Origin: Acidobacteriaceae bacterium KBS 89
GTDB lineage: Bacteria > Acidobacteriota > Terriglobia > Terriglobales > Acidobacteriaceae
Length of the DNA stretch: 64,000 nt
Assembly: GCA_000381605.1 (NCBI GenBank)
Contig: KB906759.1
Coordinates: 372,001 to 436,000 of the forward strand
Direction of reading: 5' to 3'
Shown: positions 1-9,713 of the stretch, one piece after another
Numbering within the stretch: the stretch's first letter is position 1
How the letters are laid out: each line of letters starts with the position of its first letter
The notes under the pieces: generated by a model
Seen by the model: only the letters and a program-made list of their open reading frames with translations
Database searches by the model: none
What the model was told of the DNA's origin: nothing
Position numbers and translations under genes: made by a program

Positions 1-111
1 ACCCGCTTCGTCTGTCGCCCCACCAAATTCGCCATGGACACCGCCGCCCGTCAGCACGAGTACTACACCTGCTGGCAGTCGCTGAAGAAGAACTTCAAGG
101 CGGCGACCTGA
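1..111 (+). CDS. C-terminal fragment of an unidentified protein
   Basis: The frame is open from the first base and ends at a TGA at 109-111, giving 36 residues that begin TRFVCRPTKF and end KKNFKAAT. It is followed by a strong hairpin at 140-168, as expected for the 3' end of a plus-strand gene. The fragment is rich in aromatic and basic residues and has two cysteines. I do not recognise the family; the start and most of the protein lie outside the window. Confidence 0.55.
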   Translation, partial: TRFVCRPTKFAMDTAARQHEYYTCWQSLKKNFKAAT

Positions 112-139
112 TCGATTGCACGAAGACGCTTCCAACACA

Positions 140-168
140 AAGGGCGCAGCCAATTCGGTTGCGCCCTT
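140..168. terminator. Bidirectional intrinsic terminator
   Basis: A 9-bp perfect stem (AAGGGCGCA / TGCGCCCTT) extends inward by three more pairs including one G-T, around a short AATTC loop. It sits between two convergent genes (stop at 111 on plus, stop at 189 on minus). T-rich sequence follows the stem in both directions, better in the minus direction (TTTGTGTTGG). Confidence 0.8.
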
Positions 169-188
169 CGTCTTGAGTCAGTAGTTCG

Positions 189-3176
189 TTAGAAGTTGAA
201 CGACGTCTGTAGCGAAACCTGGCGCACAGCGGAGTTAGTCGTAAACGGTCGTCCCGCAAGTTGCGTCGACACACCAAACTGCTGCGAGGTCAGGACTCCG
301 TTCGGCGTTGACAGGTCAAGGTTATTGAAGAGATTCAGTATCTGGACGCCAAACGCGAGGTTGTAGCGCTTACCAGTGCTTCCGCCGCCGCCAAACCCGC
401 CACCGGGTCCGCCGCCAGGCCCTCCACGACCACCACCGCCGCCACCAGGACCGCCTCGGCCGCCGCCGGGACCGCCAGGGCCACCGGGACCACCAGGACC
501 ACCTTGACCACCTTGACCGCCGCCCTGTCCCTGCCCCGCCGCTGCAGTGGAGGGTCCAAAGCCAAACGTCTTGGTAATGCGCAGATTTGTCGTGAACTGG
601 TTTGGCCCTGTGCAATAGTTGATGGGAATTCGCGGGTAGTTGGTCGTCTGCGGCGGTGGTGCAACGAAACTGCCGCAGCCCGCAATCGTGTTCGTCCCAG
701 CCGTACCGGGCGCGATGCCGTTCGGCAGACCGAACATCGGCCGGTCGTTGTACTGGGCGTCACCGTTTAAGTCACTGCCCGTCGTGATGTTGTACGGTGT
801 GCCCGCCGAGAAAATCATCAGAGGACTTATGCTGATCGTGTGCGGCAGAGACACGTTGCCGAACACGAAAAACCTGTAACGGACATCAAAGACCGCCCGC
901 CCGTAGTCCTTCCCAATGTCGTAGGGGTCGATCGAGGGAAAGGTGTTGATCGTCCCGGTATCGGCCTTGGCGGAATTAATCACACCATAGCCCGAAACAG
1001 ACCAGACCCGGCTCGGACGAATGTTCACGTTGGCAATCAGCTGCTGCTGATGAAACACGCCACCCGACTCGTACGTGTCCTGGACCGCTGGATGCTGCCC
1101 TGGCTGCGGCGGGGTTGGATAGACGGGCACACCGTTGACAAAGCTGGTCGGCGAGTTGAGGTTCGCACTGTAAAACTGATGCACGCCCGAGGCGATGACG
1201 TAGTTCAACGACAACGTCGCTCCGCGAAATAGTTGTCGGTCGACGCCAACCGCATAGTGCAACGTGTAAGGCGTACGAAGATTCGCCGACGCCTGGAGCG
1301 TCTTGTTACCTGTCGACTCAGTTCCCGTCGTGCACGCAGCGATGTTTTGCGGTGTGCAGGCAGCCGACGGATTCACGATCTGTGTCTGTATCTGGTTCGT
1401 ACCGTTGGACTGCAGCGTCGTAATCACATTCGGCAGCTGGTAACGGTCATAGAAGATCCCGAAGCCACCATTCAACACGGTCTTCGGCGTAATTCCATAG
1501 CGAATCGACACGCGAGGCGCAAAGTCGTGATGCTCCGAAATGTAGTTCTGCGTCTCATAACGAATGCCGTAGCTGATGGAAAGGTTCGGGCGCGGCTTCC
1601 AGTCGTCCTCCACGTACATACCAAAATCTACGACCGTTGCGCTAACAGGATTAACGACCTTGGTAATGCTGAACTGGCTCGCCACGTTGCTCTGATACGC
1701 AGCCGACGTACTGCACCCGTCTGCGAGCAGGCAGTTGTAGTTGAACTGGCCATTGGTTCCCGCCGTCGTGGTGTTAAATTCACCCGTAGAACGCAGACGC
1801 CCACCCAACCGGACAAAGTTCTTCGCAAACTGGATCGACGTGTAGTTTTGCGCCTCGAAATGGTTCTGTGTCGTCAAAACGCTCCCGGAATTGGAGCCGC
1901 CACCAGTGAAGTTACCCGACACCTGAATCGTCGGCGTCGCGTTGAGCGCAGTCTGACTTGCGGTCTCGCGCTGATACTCGAATCGCGTCTCGTTGATAAT
2001 TCGTTGGCTCAGAATTTGAGTATCGACGACCTGGAACGTGGTCTCGGAGGAACTCGAATTGTAGCCCGCGTCCGGCAGCACCAAACCGCCAACACCAACA
2101 TTGTTCTGGTCGTTCTGCTCATATTGGAAACGAGTCACCAGCGTATTCTTCTCGCCTAACGCTAGATCTATGCGCGGGTTAATATCAGTCCTCGACTGCG
2201 GCGCCGGAGTTGCAATGGAGTAGTTGCAGGAGATCTGACCGACAGGGCATGTAAGGACCGTGTCGACAAGGTTCGTTGGATTCAAAATCGTAGCGCTAAC
2301 CAGGCTGTTGTCCTGAATCCCCCGGTGAGACCCCGACAGCGTGAACGACGCGTTCTTCGCAAGAGGCCCCGTAATATTTCCAAGCACAAAGATCGTGTGA
2401 TACGGCGGCTGCGTCTGATCCGGCTGTCCTGGAGTCTTGAACTCGTTCAACAAAGGGTTTCCGGAGTTCAGATTGGACGTAACGCCCTGCAGATTGAACT
2501 GCCCGTGAAACTTGTCTGTACCCGGCTTGGTGAAGACCTCAACGCGTCCAAAGCCCAGGCGGTCATACTGTGCGGAAAATGGGTTCTGATTGACACGAAT
2601 CTCACGAATCGACGACTTGGGAGGAAGCTGCCCACCAGTAAATCCATCCACGTAAATCTGGCCGCCATTGGGCCCCGCTGCAGGTCCCGCCAGCGCGGTC
2701 AACTCGGACGAAAGTTCGTCAGGATCGTCAGACAGCGCATCGAGGTCCTTGCCCTTAAGCACCGTCGCACCCGCATTATTATCCGCATCGACGCTCACCT
2801 GCGCCGCCGACGTCGTCACATTGATCTCCTGCTTCTGCTCCTGAATCGCCATCTGCGCATCCAGCGTCAGGTTCTGTCCCGCAGTAATGTGTACGCCCGC
2901 TTTCACGAAAGACGCAAAGCCCTGCATCGTCACCGTAACTGCATATGTCCCCGGTGCAACACCGCGCAGCACATACGTTCCGTCGCTCTGCGATTGCGTG
3001 ATCAGTGCCTTGCCCGTTGCGGGCGTAAACGTCACGGTCGCCCCGGGGATCACCGCCTGTTCAGGATCTGCAACCAATCCGTGAACGGTGGCGCCAGTCT
3101 GCTGGGCAGTCGCAACCAATGGCGTCAAAGCCATAAAAAAAAGTAAAGCAATCTTCAAAGTTGCGCGAAATGACAT
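189..3176 (-). CDS. Oar-like TonB-dependent receptor with carboxypeptidase-regulatory N-terminus
   Basis: A 995-residue outer-membrane receptor of the large acidobacterial type. I chose the ATG at 3176 over an upstream in-frame start because AGGAG lies just before it and the protein then begins with a clean signal peptide (MSFRATLK...VATAQQ). Residues about 26-115 form a carboxypeptidase-regulatory-like beta-sandwich, about 115-230 a plug-like domain, and the rest a beta-barrel ending in the aromatic residue expected of an outer-membrane protein (SFNF). A tract of almost pure Gly, Pro and Arg, about 55 residues long, lies near the C-terminus before the strands that end the barrel. The gene is 45 bp downstream of the DUF5666-like gene and is probably cotranscribed with it. 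The substrate is unknown; the family is usually linked to uptake of glycans or other large ligands, or to surface structure. Confidence 0.9.
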   Translation of the reverse strand: MSFRATLKIALLFFMALTPLVATAQQTGATVHGLVADPEQAVIPGATVTFTPATGKALITQSQSDGTYVLRGVAPGTYAVTVTMQGFASFVKAGVHITAGQNLTLDAQMAIQEQKQEINVTTSAAQVSVDADNNAGATVLKGKDLDALSDDPDELSSELTALAGPAAGPNGGQIYVDGFTGGQLPPKSSIREIRVNQNPFSAQYDRLGFGRVEVFTKPGTDKFHGQFNLQGVTSNLNSGNPLLNEFKTPGQPDQTQPPYHTIFVLGNITGPLAKNASFTLSGSHRGIQDNSLVSATILNPTNLVDTVLTCPVGQISCNYSIATPAPQSRTDINPRIDLALGEKNTLVTRFQYEQNDQNNVGVGGLVLPDAGYNSSSSETTFQVVDTQILSQRIINETRFEYQRETASQTALNATPTIQVSGNFTGGGSNSGSVLTTQNHFEAQNYTSIQFAKNFVRLGGRLRSTGEFNTTTAGTNGQFNYNCLLADGCSTSAAYQSNVASQFSITKVVNPVSATVVDFGMYVEDDWKPRPNLSISYGIRYETQNYISEHHDFAPRVSIRYGITPKTVLNGGFGIFYDRYQLPNVITTLQSNGTNQIQTQIVNPSAACTPQNIAACTTGTESTGNKTLQASANLRTPYTLHYAVGVDRQLFRGATLSLNYVIASGVHQFYSANLNSPTSFVNGVPVYPTPPQPGQHPAVQDTYESGGVFHQQQLIANVNIRPSRVWSVSGYGVINSAKADTGTINTFPSIDPYDIGKDYGRAVFDVRYRFFVFGNVSLPHTISISPLMIFSAGTPYNITTGSDLNGDAQYNDRPMFGLPNGIAPGTAGTNTIAGCGSFVAPPPQTTNYPRIPINYCTGPNQFTTNLRITKTFGFGPSTAAAGQGQGGGQGGQGGPGGPGGPGGPGGGRGGPGGGGGGRGGPGGGPGGGFGGGGSTGKRYNLAFGVQILNLFNNLDLSTPNGVLTSQQFGVSTQLAGRPFTTNSAVRQVSLQTSFNF

Positions 3177-3221
3177 TACTACTCCTAAAAAATTTACATC
3201 GTTGCCGTTCATAGAAAAGAA

Positions 3222-4427
3222 CTACTTCCCGCCGCCGCCGCCACCTTCAGGAGCCCCTTCGCCGCCTATAGACCACGGAGATAACGTCATCGCTGGTGCA
3301 CCCGGTGTCGCTGCCAGGATCGGCTCAACTCCCGACAACAAAGTCACCGCCGTTACCTTGGCGCTGCCCGGGTCCGACTGAGACGCCACGATCATCACCG
3401 CATCGCCCACCTTCAAATCGGCGATCGTTTTACTAGGGAGTCGACTTACCAGTTGAGAAAGGTCCCCTCCAGCCGACCGTCCCGCACCCCCTGGCCGCCC
3501 ACCTCCCGACGCCTCCGCACCTTGGCCTGCTGCCGGCTGCGAAGTCCCACCAGTCCCACCCGCACCCGCAGCGCCACCCTTCGCCCTCGCCGCAAACATC
3601 GCGGCAGCCTGCGGCGGCAGCGTACGCACATTCGAGTTCGCCGTGACCAGGACAGTGACCGTCTTCTTCGTTGTCAGGTCCTTCAGCGTTAACGTTCCGC
3701 TTGCCGCGTCAATCGTCGCGATCACGCCCGCCAGGTTTTTGAACGATCCACTCACCACCTCTTCGGCCTGAATGGACAACCCGTCATCAGACTTGGCCCC
3801 GCGGACCCGTAGTTGGTCCCCTGCCTGGATCTGCGCCAGTGTCCCCGGCTTCGCGTCTTCAAATTTCACGGAGTCCCCGGCGTAGCGTCGGAACTGCGTC
3901 TTGCTGGACGTGTTCACCGCAACCTTCTTGGCGCCGACCGCTACCGTCAACGTGCCCGTGCTCTCGTCCACCGCGCTCACAATCCCGCCGGTCCCACGCT
4001 TCTGCCAGTCCGCCTGCTCCATCTCATGTTTCTGCGCGATGTCGCTCGACTTCATCAGGATCACGCGAGATGCCGCAAACGCCGCCGCACTATCCCCGGC
4101 CTTGCCCGTCACCAGCACTCGGTCTCCGGCAGCGATATCGCTCAGTGCAATCGCCTGTGCAGTCTTCAAATCGGTGCTGCCCGGAGCAAGCTGCAGAATC
4201 CGCGCTCCATCCGCCACACTGACAACGACCACCTGGCCGGCATCTGTCTTCAGCGTAAGGCTGTTTCCAGCGACAGCGGTAACGGTGCCGAGCTGACGTG
4301 CAGCGGTAGGCGCCGCTGCAGGAGCCTGGGCCATCACCATCGTGCTGCAAGCAGATAACGCCGCCACTGGCAGTATCAAACTGGCTCTCAGTGCGGCGGT
4401 CCGGAATACACTGATTTCCTTAAACAT
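3222..4427 (-). CDS. Secreted DUF5666-like beta-repeat protein
   Basis: A 401-residue exported protein. The start is supported by GAGGG upstream of ATG 4427. The N-terminus has a hydrophobic segment with a lipobox-like LSAC at residues 24-27, so it may be a lipoprotein; cleavage after AQA is the alternative. The body has several repeated modules of the type GxVxAVdxxxgTLTVxxxxxxVxVnxxT (near residues 45-120, 150-230 and 235-290), which resembles DUF5666. The C-terminal third is low-complexity Gly/Ala/Pro and ends in GGGGGGK. It lies directly upstream of the TonB-dependent receptor on the same strand. The function is unknown; pairing with the receptor suggests an envelope role. The family assignment is from pattern only. 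Confidence 0.75.
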   Translation of the reverse strand: MFKEISVFRTAALRASLILPVAALSACSTMVMAQAPAAAPTAARQLGTVTAVAGNSLTLKTDAGQVVVVSVADGARILQLAPGSTDLKTAQAIALSDIAAGDRVLVTGKAGDSAAAFAASRVILMKSSDIAQKHEMEQADWQKRGTGGIVSAVDESTGTLTVAVGAKKVAVNTSSKTQFRRYAGDSVKFEDAKPGTLAQIQAGDQLRVRGAKSDDGLSIQAEEVVSGSFKNLAGVIATIDAASGTLTLKDLTTKKTVTVLVTANSNVRTLPPQAAAMFAARAKGGAAGAGGTGGTSQPAAGQGAEASGGGRPGGAGRSAGGDLSQLVSRLPSKTIADLKVGDAVMIVASQSDPGSAKVTAVTLLSGVEPILAATPGAPAMTLSPWSIGGEGAPEGGGGGGK

Positions 4428-4639
4428 CGTTTAGTCCCTCAAGTTTTGTTTCAATTTTGTGATGGTCGCTTTAGATTGGTCCGCTAAAGTCGCCTGGTGT
4501 CTAAGAAGACGAGCCAGAAATCTAAAAGTTTCCCGTTGAAACGACACTTTCCTATTGAATAGGACGAAACCAAAGCGAACAGACTATCGAGGTAGCGCCT
4601 GGGATCAGTCTCTATGATACCCGGTTGACGACCTCCGCC

Positions 4640-7600
4640 CTATTGCGTGGCCAGCAACTCCTTTACTGCCCGCTCCAACTGCGCGTCCGAACCCGTCTCG
4701 GTCTCGCCCAGCGGACGCTCCACCTCGACATCCACAGGCCGCGGATTCATCTCCATCGTCTGTCCCTTAAGGTCCTGAATCCGCCATCCCGGAACCCGCA
4801 CAGCCGATCCATCAATCAGCGCCTGCGACCCGGTAAAGATGATCCAGCCCGCCGTCGGCTGTCCAACCACCTTTCCCAGCTTCAGCGATCGGTACCCCTC
4901 GGTAAAGTCCTCCGCATCCGACAGCGACGACTCATTCGTCACCAGCACCGTAGGCAGACCCAGCGCCCGCTGGCCCAGATTCTGCCTTGAAGGCACCGGC
5001 GTCAGTCCGCGCGGCGTCATCATCAGGTAGTTCTGCCGCGTGAATACATCCAGCGCATATCCGTTGATGTAGCCGCCGTTGTTGTTGCGCACATCAACCA
5101 CCACACCCTGCTTCGCCTGGTTCTGCGCATCAAGATCGATGTAAAGCTGCTGCAGCGAAGCATCGCTCATATCCGCGATGTGCACATACCCAACCTTGCC
5201 GCCGCTCACTCGATCGACCAGCGCACGCCGGCTGTCCACCCATTGCCGATACAGCAGACCAACCGCTGCGACCGACGACACCGGCCGCACCACCGCATCG
5301 CGCGTCTTGCCACCCGTCTCGATGCCAAGCACAACCCGCTTGCCCACCGTGTCCTCCAGCATGCTGTCGAGGTTCTTTGGCCCCACAGCCTCGCCGTTCA
5401 CGCTCACCAGCCGATCGCCCGGCTTGATCGAGCCTTCAATCGCCGCCGGTCCCAGCGCAATCACCTCACGAACCACTAGGCCCTTGCCGGCCTCATACGC
5501 CTCGCGGTCGAACCTCAATCCAAGGTTGCCAACCTGCACCGGCTGTGGGCCGCTCCCCGGTCCCATCGGCCGATTGATCCCGGAGTGCGAGGAGTTCAGC
5601 TCACCAATCAACAAATTGACATCCCGCCGCAACTCATCCGACGTCTTCACGCCTGCAATATAAGGAGCCCATTCGTCGTGCAACTTCAGCCAGTTCTTGC
5701 CATGGAAGTTGGCGTCATAGAACTGCCGGTTCAGCGTCTCCCACGCCTCTTCAAACACAACCTTCTTCTCAACATCGAAGTCGATCTGCATCGGCGCAGT
5801 CACCGCAATCGTCTTCGGCGTACGCGACTCGATCGTGATCGACTTCACCGCACCGTTCTCGAGAAAATAAACATCCTTGGCATCCGGACTGAACGCATAG
5901 TCGGTCTTTCGTCCCGGCGTCGAGGTTAACTGACGCGCCACCGGAGGCTCCTTCGACAGTTCATCCAGGCTGTAGGTATACAGACCCAATTGATTTGCCG
6001 AACGCGCCGCGAACAAAAGCGTCTTGCCATCCGAACTGATCACGGGCGCCTCCGCATTCAAGCCCAGCGGAAGCAGCGTCAGTCGATCGCGAATCCCCTC
6101 AAACACAATCTTCACCGGTTCGGGCTTCTTCTTCGCCTCAGCAGCTCCGGCCGCCGGTGTCGCGGGCTTCTCCTCCGTCGCCTGCGTTGACGGAGTCGTC
6201 ACAGCGGGCGCTGGAGGAGTTGCAGGAGAAGACGGCGTTCCCGGTGTCTTCGACGGACGAAACAGCTCGCGGAACTCATCCTCGCGATACTTAGGCACAT
6301 GCGGCAAAAGATCGACACGGGCAATCTGTGCCTGCTCACTCCTCTGCGACGTATCGAAGAGAAGATAGTGTCCGTCCGGAGACCACGCGATCCCCGACGC
6401 AGTCTCTCCATTGGCCAGAAAACTCACAGGGTGCGACTCACCGCCCGCAGCCGGCACAACATGCACATTGCGAAACGACCGCTTATCCTGCATCGAAAAC
6501 GCGATCCACTGACCATCGGGCGACCACGTCACCGCAGATTCAGGCAACTGTCCCGTCGCAATAACACGGTCCGCCGCAGCCGCGTCCTTCGTCGGCACCG
6601 TCACGACATGCAGTTCTTTATCATTTCGCACATACGCCACACTCTTGCCGTCCGGAGACCAACGCGGATTCTCATCGTCGTTGCCGGCCTGGGTCAAAAC
6701 GCTCTCCTTGCCGGTCGAAAAGTCATACATCGCCAGATTGTGGCCGCTACCCTCACCAGTCCCTGCCTCCGACCGAAAGACCAGCTTCATCGAATCCTCT
6801 GACCACGAAGGACTGCTCTCCGCCGTCGCCGTGTGTGTCAATCGCTGCGCCTCACCGCCATCCTTCGCAGACGCCGCAAACACCTCGCCATGCGCGATCA
6901 CGGCGATCTTCTTTCCATCCGGCGACAGCGCCATCGCACTGAACGTCGTCTGGGTCACATGCGTCACACCCGGAGAAGCCGGGACCCCACGCAACGTAAT
7001 CGGCACTCTCTCAGCTTTGCCCGTGCCCGTATCCATCTTCCAGATCGTGAAGTTGCGTTCGAAGACGATCGTCTTGCCGCCATCTCCGATGCTCGGCCAC
7101 AACACGCGGCCTTCTTTGAAGTGAGTCAGCGCCTTGGCCGACGCAGGAGCAGCCACCGTCACGGCCCAGATATTCTCCGCTCCCGTCGCATCGCTCATGT
7201 AGTACAGCGTCTTTCCGTCGGCGGACCACATCGGCCACGCATGCTTCGCATCATCCTTCAGCAGCAATTGATACTTGCCGCTCTCCGCGACCGGCTTCAA
7301 CCAGACCTCGGTCTCATCGATGTGCGCATGCCCGTTCCGCCACCACTGCGAACTGCTCAGCCCCCTCGCCATCATCGCAATCGTCTGCCCATCCGGCGAC
7401 GCCGCGCTCTCAAACTCGTTCAGATACCGCTCATGGCTTACCTCCAGCGGCGTACCGCCGGCCGAACTCACGCGAAAGATATCTCCCTGCCCGGCAACAT
7501 CGTTCACCGCCGACGTGAAATAGATCCACTTGCCGTCACGCGACCATCCATCCAACGCATCCGGCCGATCCGAGTACGTCAGCCGCATCAGCTCTCCGGT

Positions 7601-7909
7601 CGCCAACGTCAACACATAAATATTTCCCGCCCCCGTGCGCGTCGAAACAAATGCCAGCTTCGTCCCATCCGGCGAATACAGCGGACGCGACTCTGTCGCC
7701 GCATGCGTCACCAGCAGATGCGCTTCGCCCCCACCTGCCGCCACCGTCCAGATGTCCCCGCCCGACACAAACGCGATCTCACGCCCATCAGGCGACACCG
7801 CCGGATCGCTCAACGAAGGCAGTACGCTCTGTGCCATCGCTCCCTTTGCAGCGATTAAAGCCCAGCACAGGAGCGCACAAACGAGCGAACGGCGAGGAAC
7901 GAGTGACAT
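4640..7909 (-). CDS. Tricorn-type S41 peptidase with beta-propeller and PDZ domain
   Basis: A 1089-residue exported peptidase. ATG 7909 is preferred to GTG 7918 because AAGGGA sits 10 bases before the ATG but only 2 before the GTG. After a signal peptide (ending AMAQ) come many WD40/TolB-like propeller blades with recurring SPDG motifs up to about residue 540. A Pro/Ala-rich linker, a second group of blades, the tricorn core, a PDZ domain (GDRLVSVNGE) and the C-terminal S41 domain follow. The likely nucleophile is the Ser in NESSLSDAEDF, about residue 997; VVDVRNNNGG precedes it as in tricorn proteases. The family degrades peptides, here in the periplasm. It lies 53 bp upstream of the treZ stop... 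that is, treZ (stop 7962) is transcribed into it, so it may be last-but-one in the same transcript. Confidence 0.9.
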   Translation of the reverse strand: MSLVPRRSLVCALLCWALIAAKGAMAQSVLPSLSDPAVSPDGREIAFVSGGDIWTVAAGGGEAHLLVTHAATESRPLYSPDGTKLAFVSTRTGAGNIYVLTLATGELMRLTYSDRPDALDGWSRDGKWIYFTSAVNDVAGQGDIFRVSSAGGTPLEVSHERYLNEFESAASPDGQTIAMMARGLSSSQWWRNGHAHIDETEVWLKPVAESGKYQLLLKDDAKHAWPMWSADGKTLYYMSDATGAENIWAVTVAAPASAKALTHFKEGRVLWPSIGDGGKTIVFERNFTIWKMDTGTGKAERVPITLRGVPASPGVTHVTQTTFSAMALSPDGKKIAVIAHGEVFAASAKDGGEAQRLTHTATAESSPSWSEDSMKLVFRSEAGTGEGSGHNLAMYDFSTGKESVLTQAGNDDENPRWSPDGKSVAYVRNDKELHVVTVPTKDAAAADRVIATGQLPESAVTWSPDGQWIAFSMQDKRSFRNVHVVPAAGGESHPVSFLANGETASGIAWSPDGHYLLFDTSQRSEQAQIARVDLLPHVPKYREDEFRELFRPSKTPGTPSSPATPPAPAVTTPSTQATEEKPATPAAGAAEAKKKPEPVKIVFEGIRDRLTLLPLGLNAEAPVISSDGKTLLFAARSANQLGLYTYSLDELSKEPPVARQLTSTPGRKTDYAFSPDAKDVYFLENGAVKSITIESRTPKTIAVTAPMQIDFDVEKKVVFEEAWETLNRQFYDANFHGKNWLKLHDEWAPYIAGVKTSDELRRDVNLLIGELNSSHSGINRPMGPGSGPQPVQVGNLGLRFDREAYEAGKGLVVREVIALGPAAIEGSIKPGDRLVSVNGEAVGPKNLDSMLEDTVGKRVVLGIETGGKTRDAVVRPVSSVAAVGLLYRQWVDSRRALVDRVSGGKVGYVHIADMSDASLQQLYIDLDAQNQAKQGVVVDVRNNNGGYINGYALDVFTRQNYLMMTPRGLTPVPSRQNLGQRALGLPTVLVTNESSLSDAEDFTEGYRSLKLGKVVGQPTAGWIIFTGSQALIDGSAVRVPGWRIQDLKGQTMEMNPRPVDVEVERPLGETETGSDAQLERAVKELLATQ

Positions 7910-7961
7910 GACAGACACTTCCCTTCAATTTGATTAATTAGATAGGGAAATTCTACACACT

Positions 7962-9713
7962 CTACTGGCTCTTCTCACCCGAAAGAACAGCCATCGTATT
8001 CGAAGGCAGCACAACCCTCTCCCCTCCCGCCTCGACGTCACCACGCGACGCGAGCAACAACGGCAGCCGCCGGGAATTCTCCAACTCCACCGGCCCCAAC
8101 CCAAGGTTGCACATCACCGTAATCGCTCCTCGCTCCATCACAAGCCAGCGCTTCGCTTCATCAAACGACACCTTCGCCTGCCCCGGAGCACCATCGGTCA
8201 ACGAAGCAGACCCCCGCCGCAGTTCGATCAACCTCCGATACCAGGCCAGCATCTCCTCATGCCGCCCCTCATGCACCTCGCCCCAGTTCAGCTTCGACCG
8301 CTGAAACGTCTCCACCTTCTCAGGGTCCGGAATGTCCTCTGGCTTCCACCCGAACGCAGCAAACTCGCCCCGCCGTCCCGTCTTCACTGCCTTCGCCATC
8401 TCAGGATCTTCATGGTCGGCGAAGTATTGAAACGGCGTCGAAGCCGCAAACTCCTCACCCTGAAAAATCATCGGAATAAACGGTGCCATCAGCACAATCC
8501 CCGCCGCGACCTTCGCGCGGTCCATCCCAACAATCTGCTCCACCCGGTCACCGATCGCCCGGTTCCCCACCTGGTCGTGGTTCTGGACATACCCGAGAAA
8601 CCGCTGCGGTGACAAATCGTCCGCCGGCCTCCCGTGCTTCCGCCCGCGATACTTCGAATAAGTTCCATCCTGCACAAACGTGTTCGCCAGTGCCTTCGCC
8701 AGCTTCGCCACCGATCCAAAGTCGATGTAATATCCCTTCTCTCCCCCACCACTATGCAAAACAGAAAACAGCGCATGATGAAAATCATCGCTCCACTGCG
8801 CGTCCATGCCGTAACCACCAACGGCCCTGGGCGCCACCACCCGCGGATCGTTCAAGTCACTCTCAGCAATCAACACCAGCCGCCGCCCCAGCTTCGCAGA
8901 TAGCTGACTGACCTCGTCCACCAGTTGCTCCATAAAGTGCACCGCCGACCTGTCAACAAACTCATGCACCGCATCCAACCGCAGACCATCGATGTGATAG
9001 TCCCGCATCCACATCAGCGCGTTGTCGCAGAAGAACCGCCGCACCTCATCGCTTCCCCAGTCTTCAAAGTTGACGGCGACTCCCCACGGTGTGCCATGTT
9101 TGTCCGTTACATAAGGCCCATACATGCCGCTGTAGTTTCCCACCGGCCCAAAGTGGTTATAGACCACATCCAGCAGCACCGCGAGCCCCCGCGCATGACA
9201 GGCATCCACCAGCCGCTTCAATCCATCCGGCCCTCCATACTGCGCCGTCACCGCAAACAGCGAAGCCCCGTCATACCCCCACCCCTGCCCACCCGGAAAC
9301 GCGGCCACCGGCATCAACTCAACGTGCGTAATGCCAAGCTCGACCAGATACTGCAACCGCTCAATCGCCCCATCGAACGTCCCCTGCTGCGTAAACGTCC
9401 CGACATGCAACTCATAAATCACCGCCGTCTCAAGAGCAGGCGGCTGCCACCCTCCATCGCTCCACGCAAACTCCGACTGATCATAGACCCGCGAAGCACC
9501 ATGCACTCCATACGGCTGCCACTGCGAGCGAGGATCGGGATAGGCCGTTGCCCCGTCATCCAGCACAAATCCATAGTCGGTCCCCGGCCCCGCGTCCTCT
9601 ACCGAGACACACCACCACCCATGCTCACTCGGCCCGCGCATCGGATACATCCCCTCACCAATCTTCACCGCCACCGCACGCGCATTCGGCGCCCACACCG
9701 TAAACTCATGCAT
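7962..9713 (-). CDS. treZ: Malto-oligosyltrehalose trehalohydrolase
   Basis: A 583-residue GH13 enzyme that releases trehalose from maltooligosyl-trehalose, the second step of the TreY-TreZ route from glycogen or maltodextrin. It begins MHEFTVWAPNA, the early E-set domain typical of TreZ. The GH13 motifs are present: a DVVYNHFG region, the nucleophile Asp in DGLRLDAVHEF, the acid/base Glu in LIAESDLNDPR, and VQNHDQVGNRA. ATG 9713 overlaps the treY stop (ATGCATGA), which indicates translational coupling; a GTG at 9734 is a possible longer start. Length and motifs are complete. Cytoplasmic. Confidence 0.95.
   Translation of the reverse strand: MHEFTVWAPNARAVAVKIGEGMYPMRGPSEHGWWCVSVEDAGPGTDYGFVLDDGATAYPDPRSQWQPYGVHGASRVYDQSEFAWSDGGWQPPALETAVIYELHVGTFTQQGTFDGAIERLQYLVELGITHVELMPVAAFPGGQGWGYDGASLFAVTAQYGGPDGLKRLVDACHARGLAVLLDVVYNHFGPVGNYSGMYGPYVTDKHGTPWGVAVNFEDWGSDEVRRFFCDNALMWMRDYHIDGLRLDAVHEFVDRSAVHFMEQLVDEVSQLSAKLGRRLVLIAESDLNDPRVVAPRAVGGYGMDAQWSDDFHHALFSVLHSGGGEKGYYIDFGSVAKLAKALANTFVQDGTYSKYRGRKHGRPADDLSPQRFLGYVQNHDQVGNRAIGDRVEQIVGMDRAKVAAGIVLMAPFIPMIFQGEEFAASTPFQYFADHEDPEMAKAVKTGRRGEFAAFGWKPEDIPDPEKVETFQRSKLNWGEVHEGRHEEMLAWYRRLIELRRGSASLTDGAPGQAKVSFDEAKRWLVMERGAITVMCNLGLGPVELENSRRLPLLLASRGDVEAGGERVVLPSNTMAVLSGEKSQ

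Noticed and set aside
4425..4434. ATCGTTTAGT near the DUF5666-like start, matching half of the BlaI-type operator
   Set aside because: Only one half-site is present; the other arm does not form an inverted repeat.
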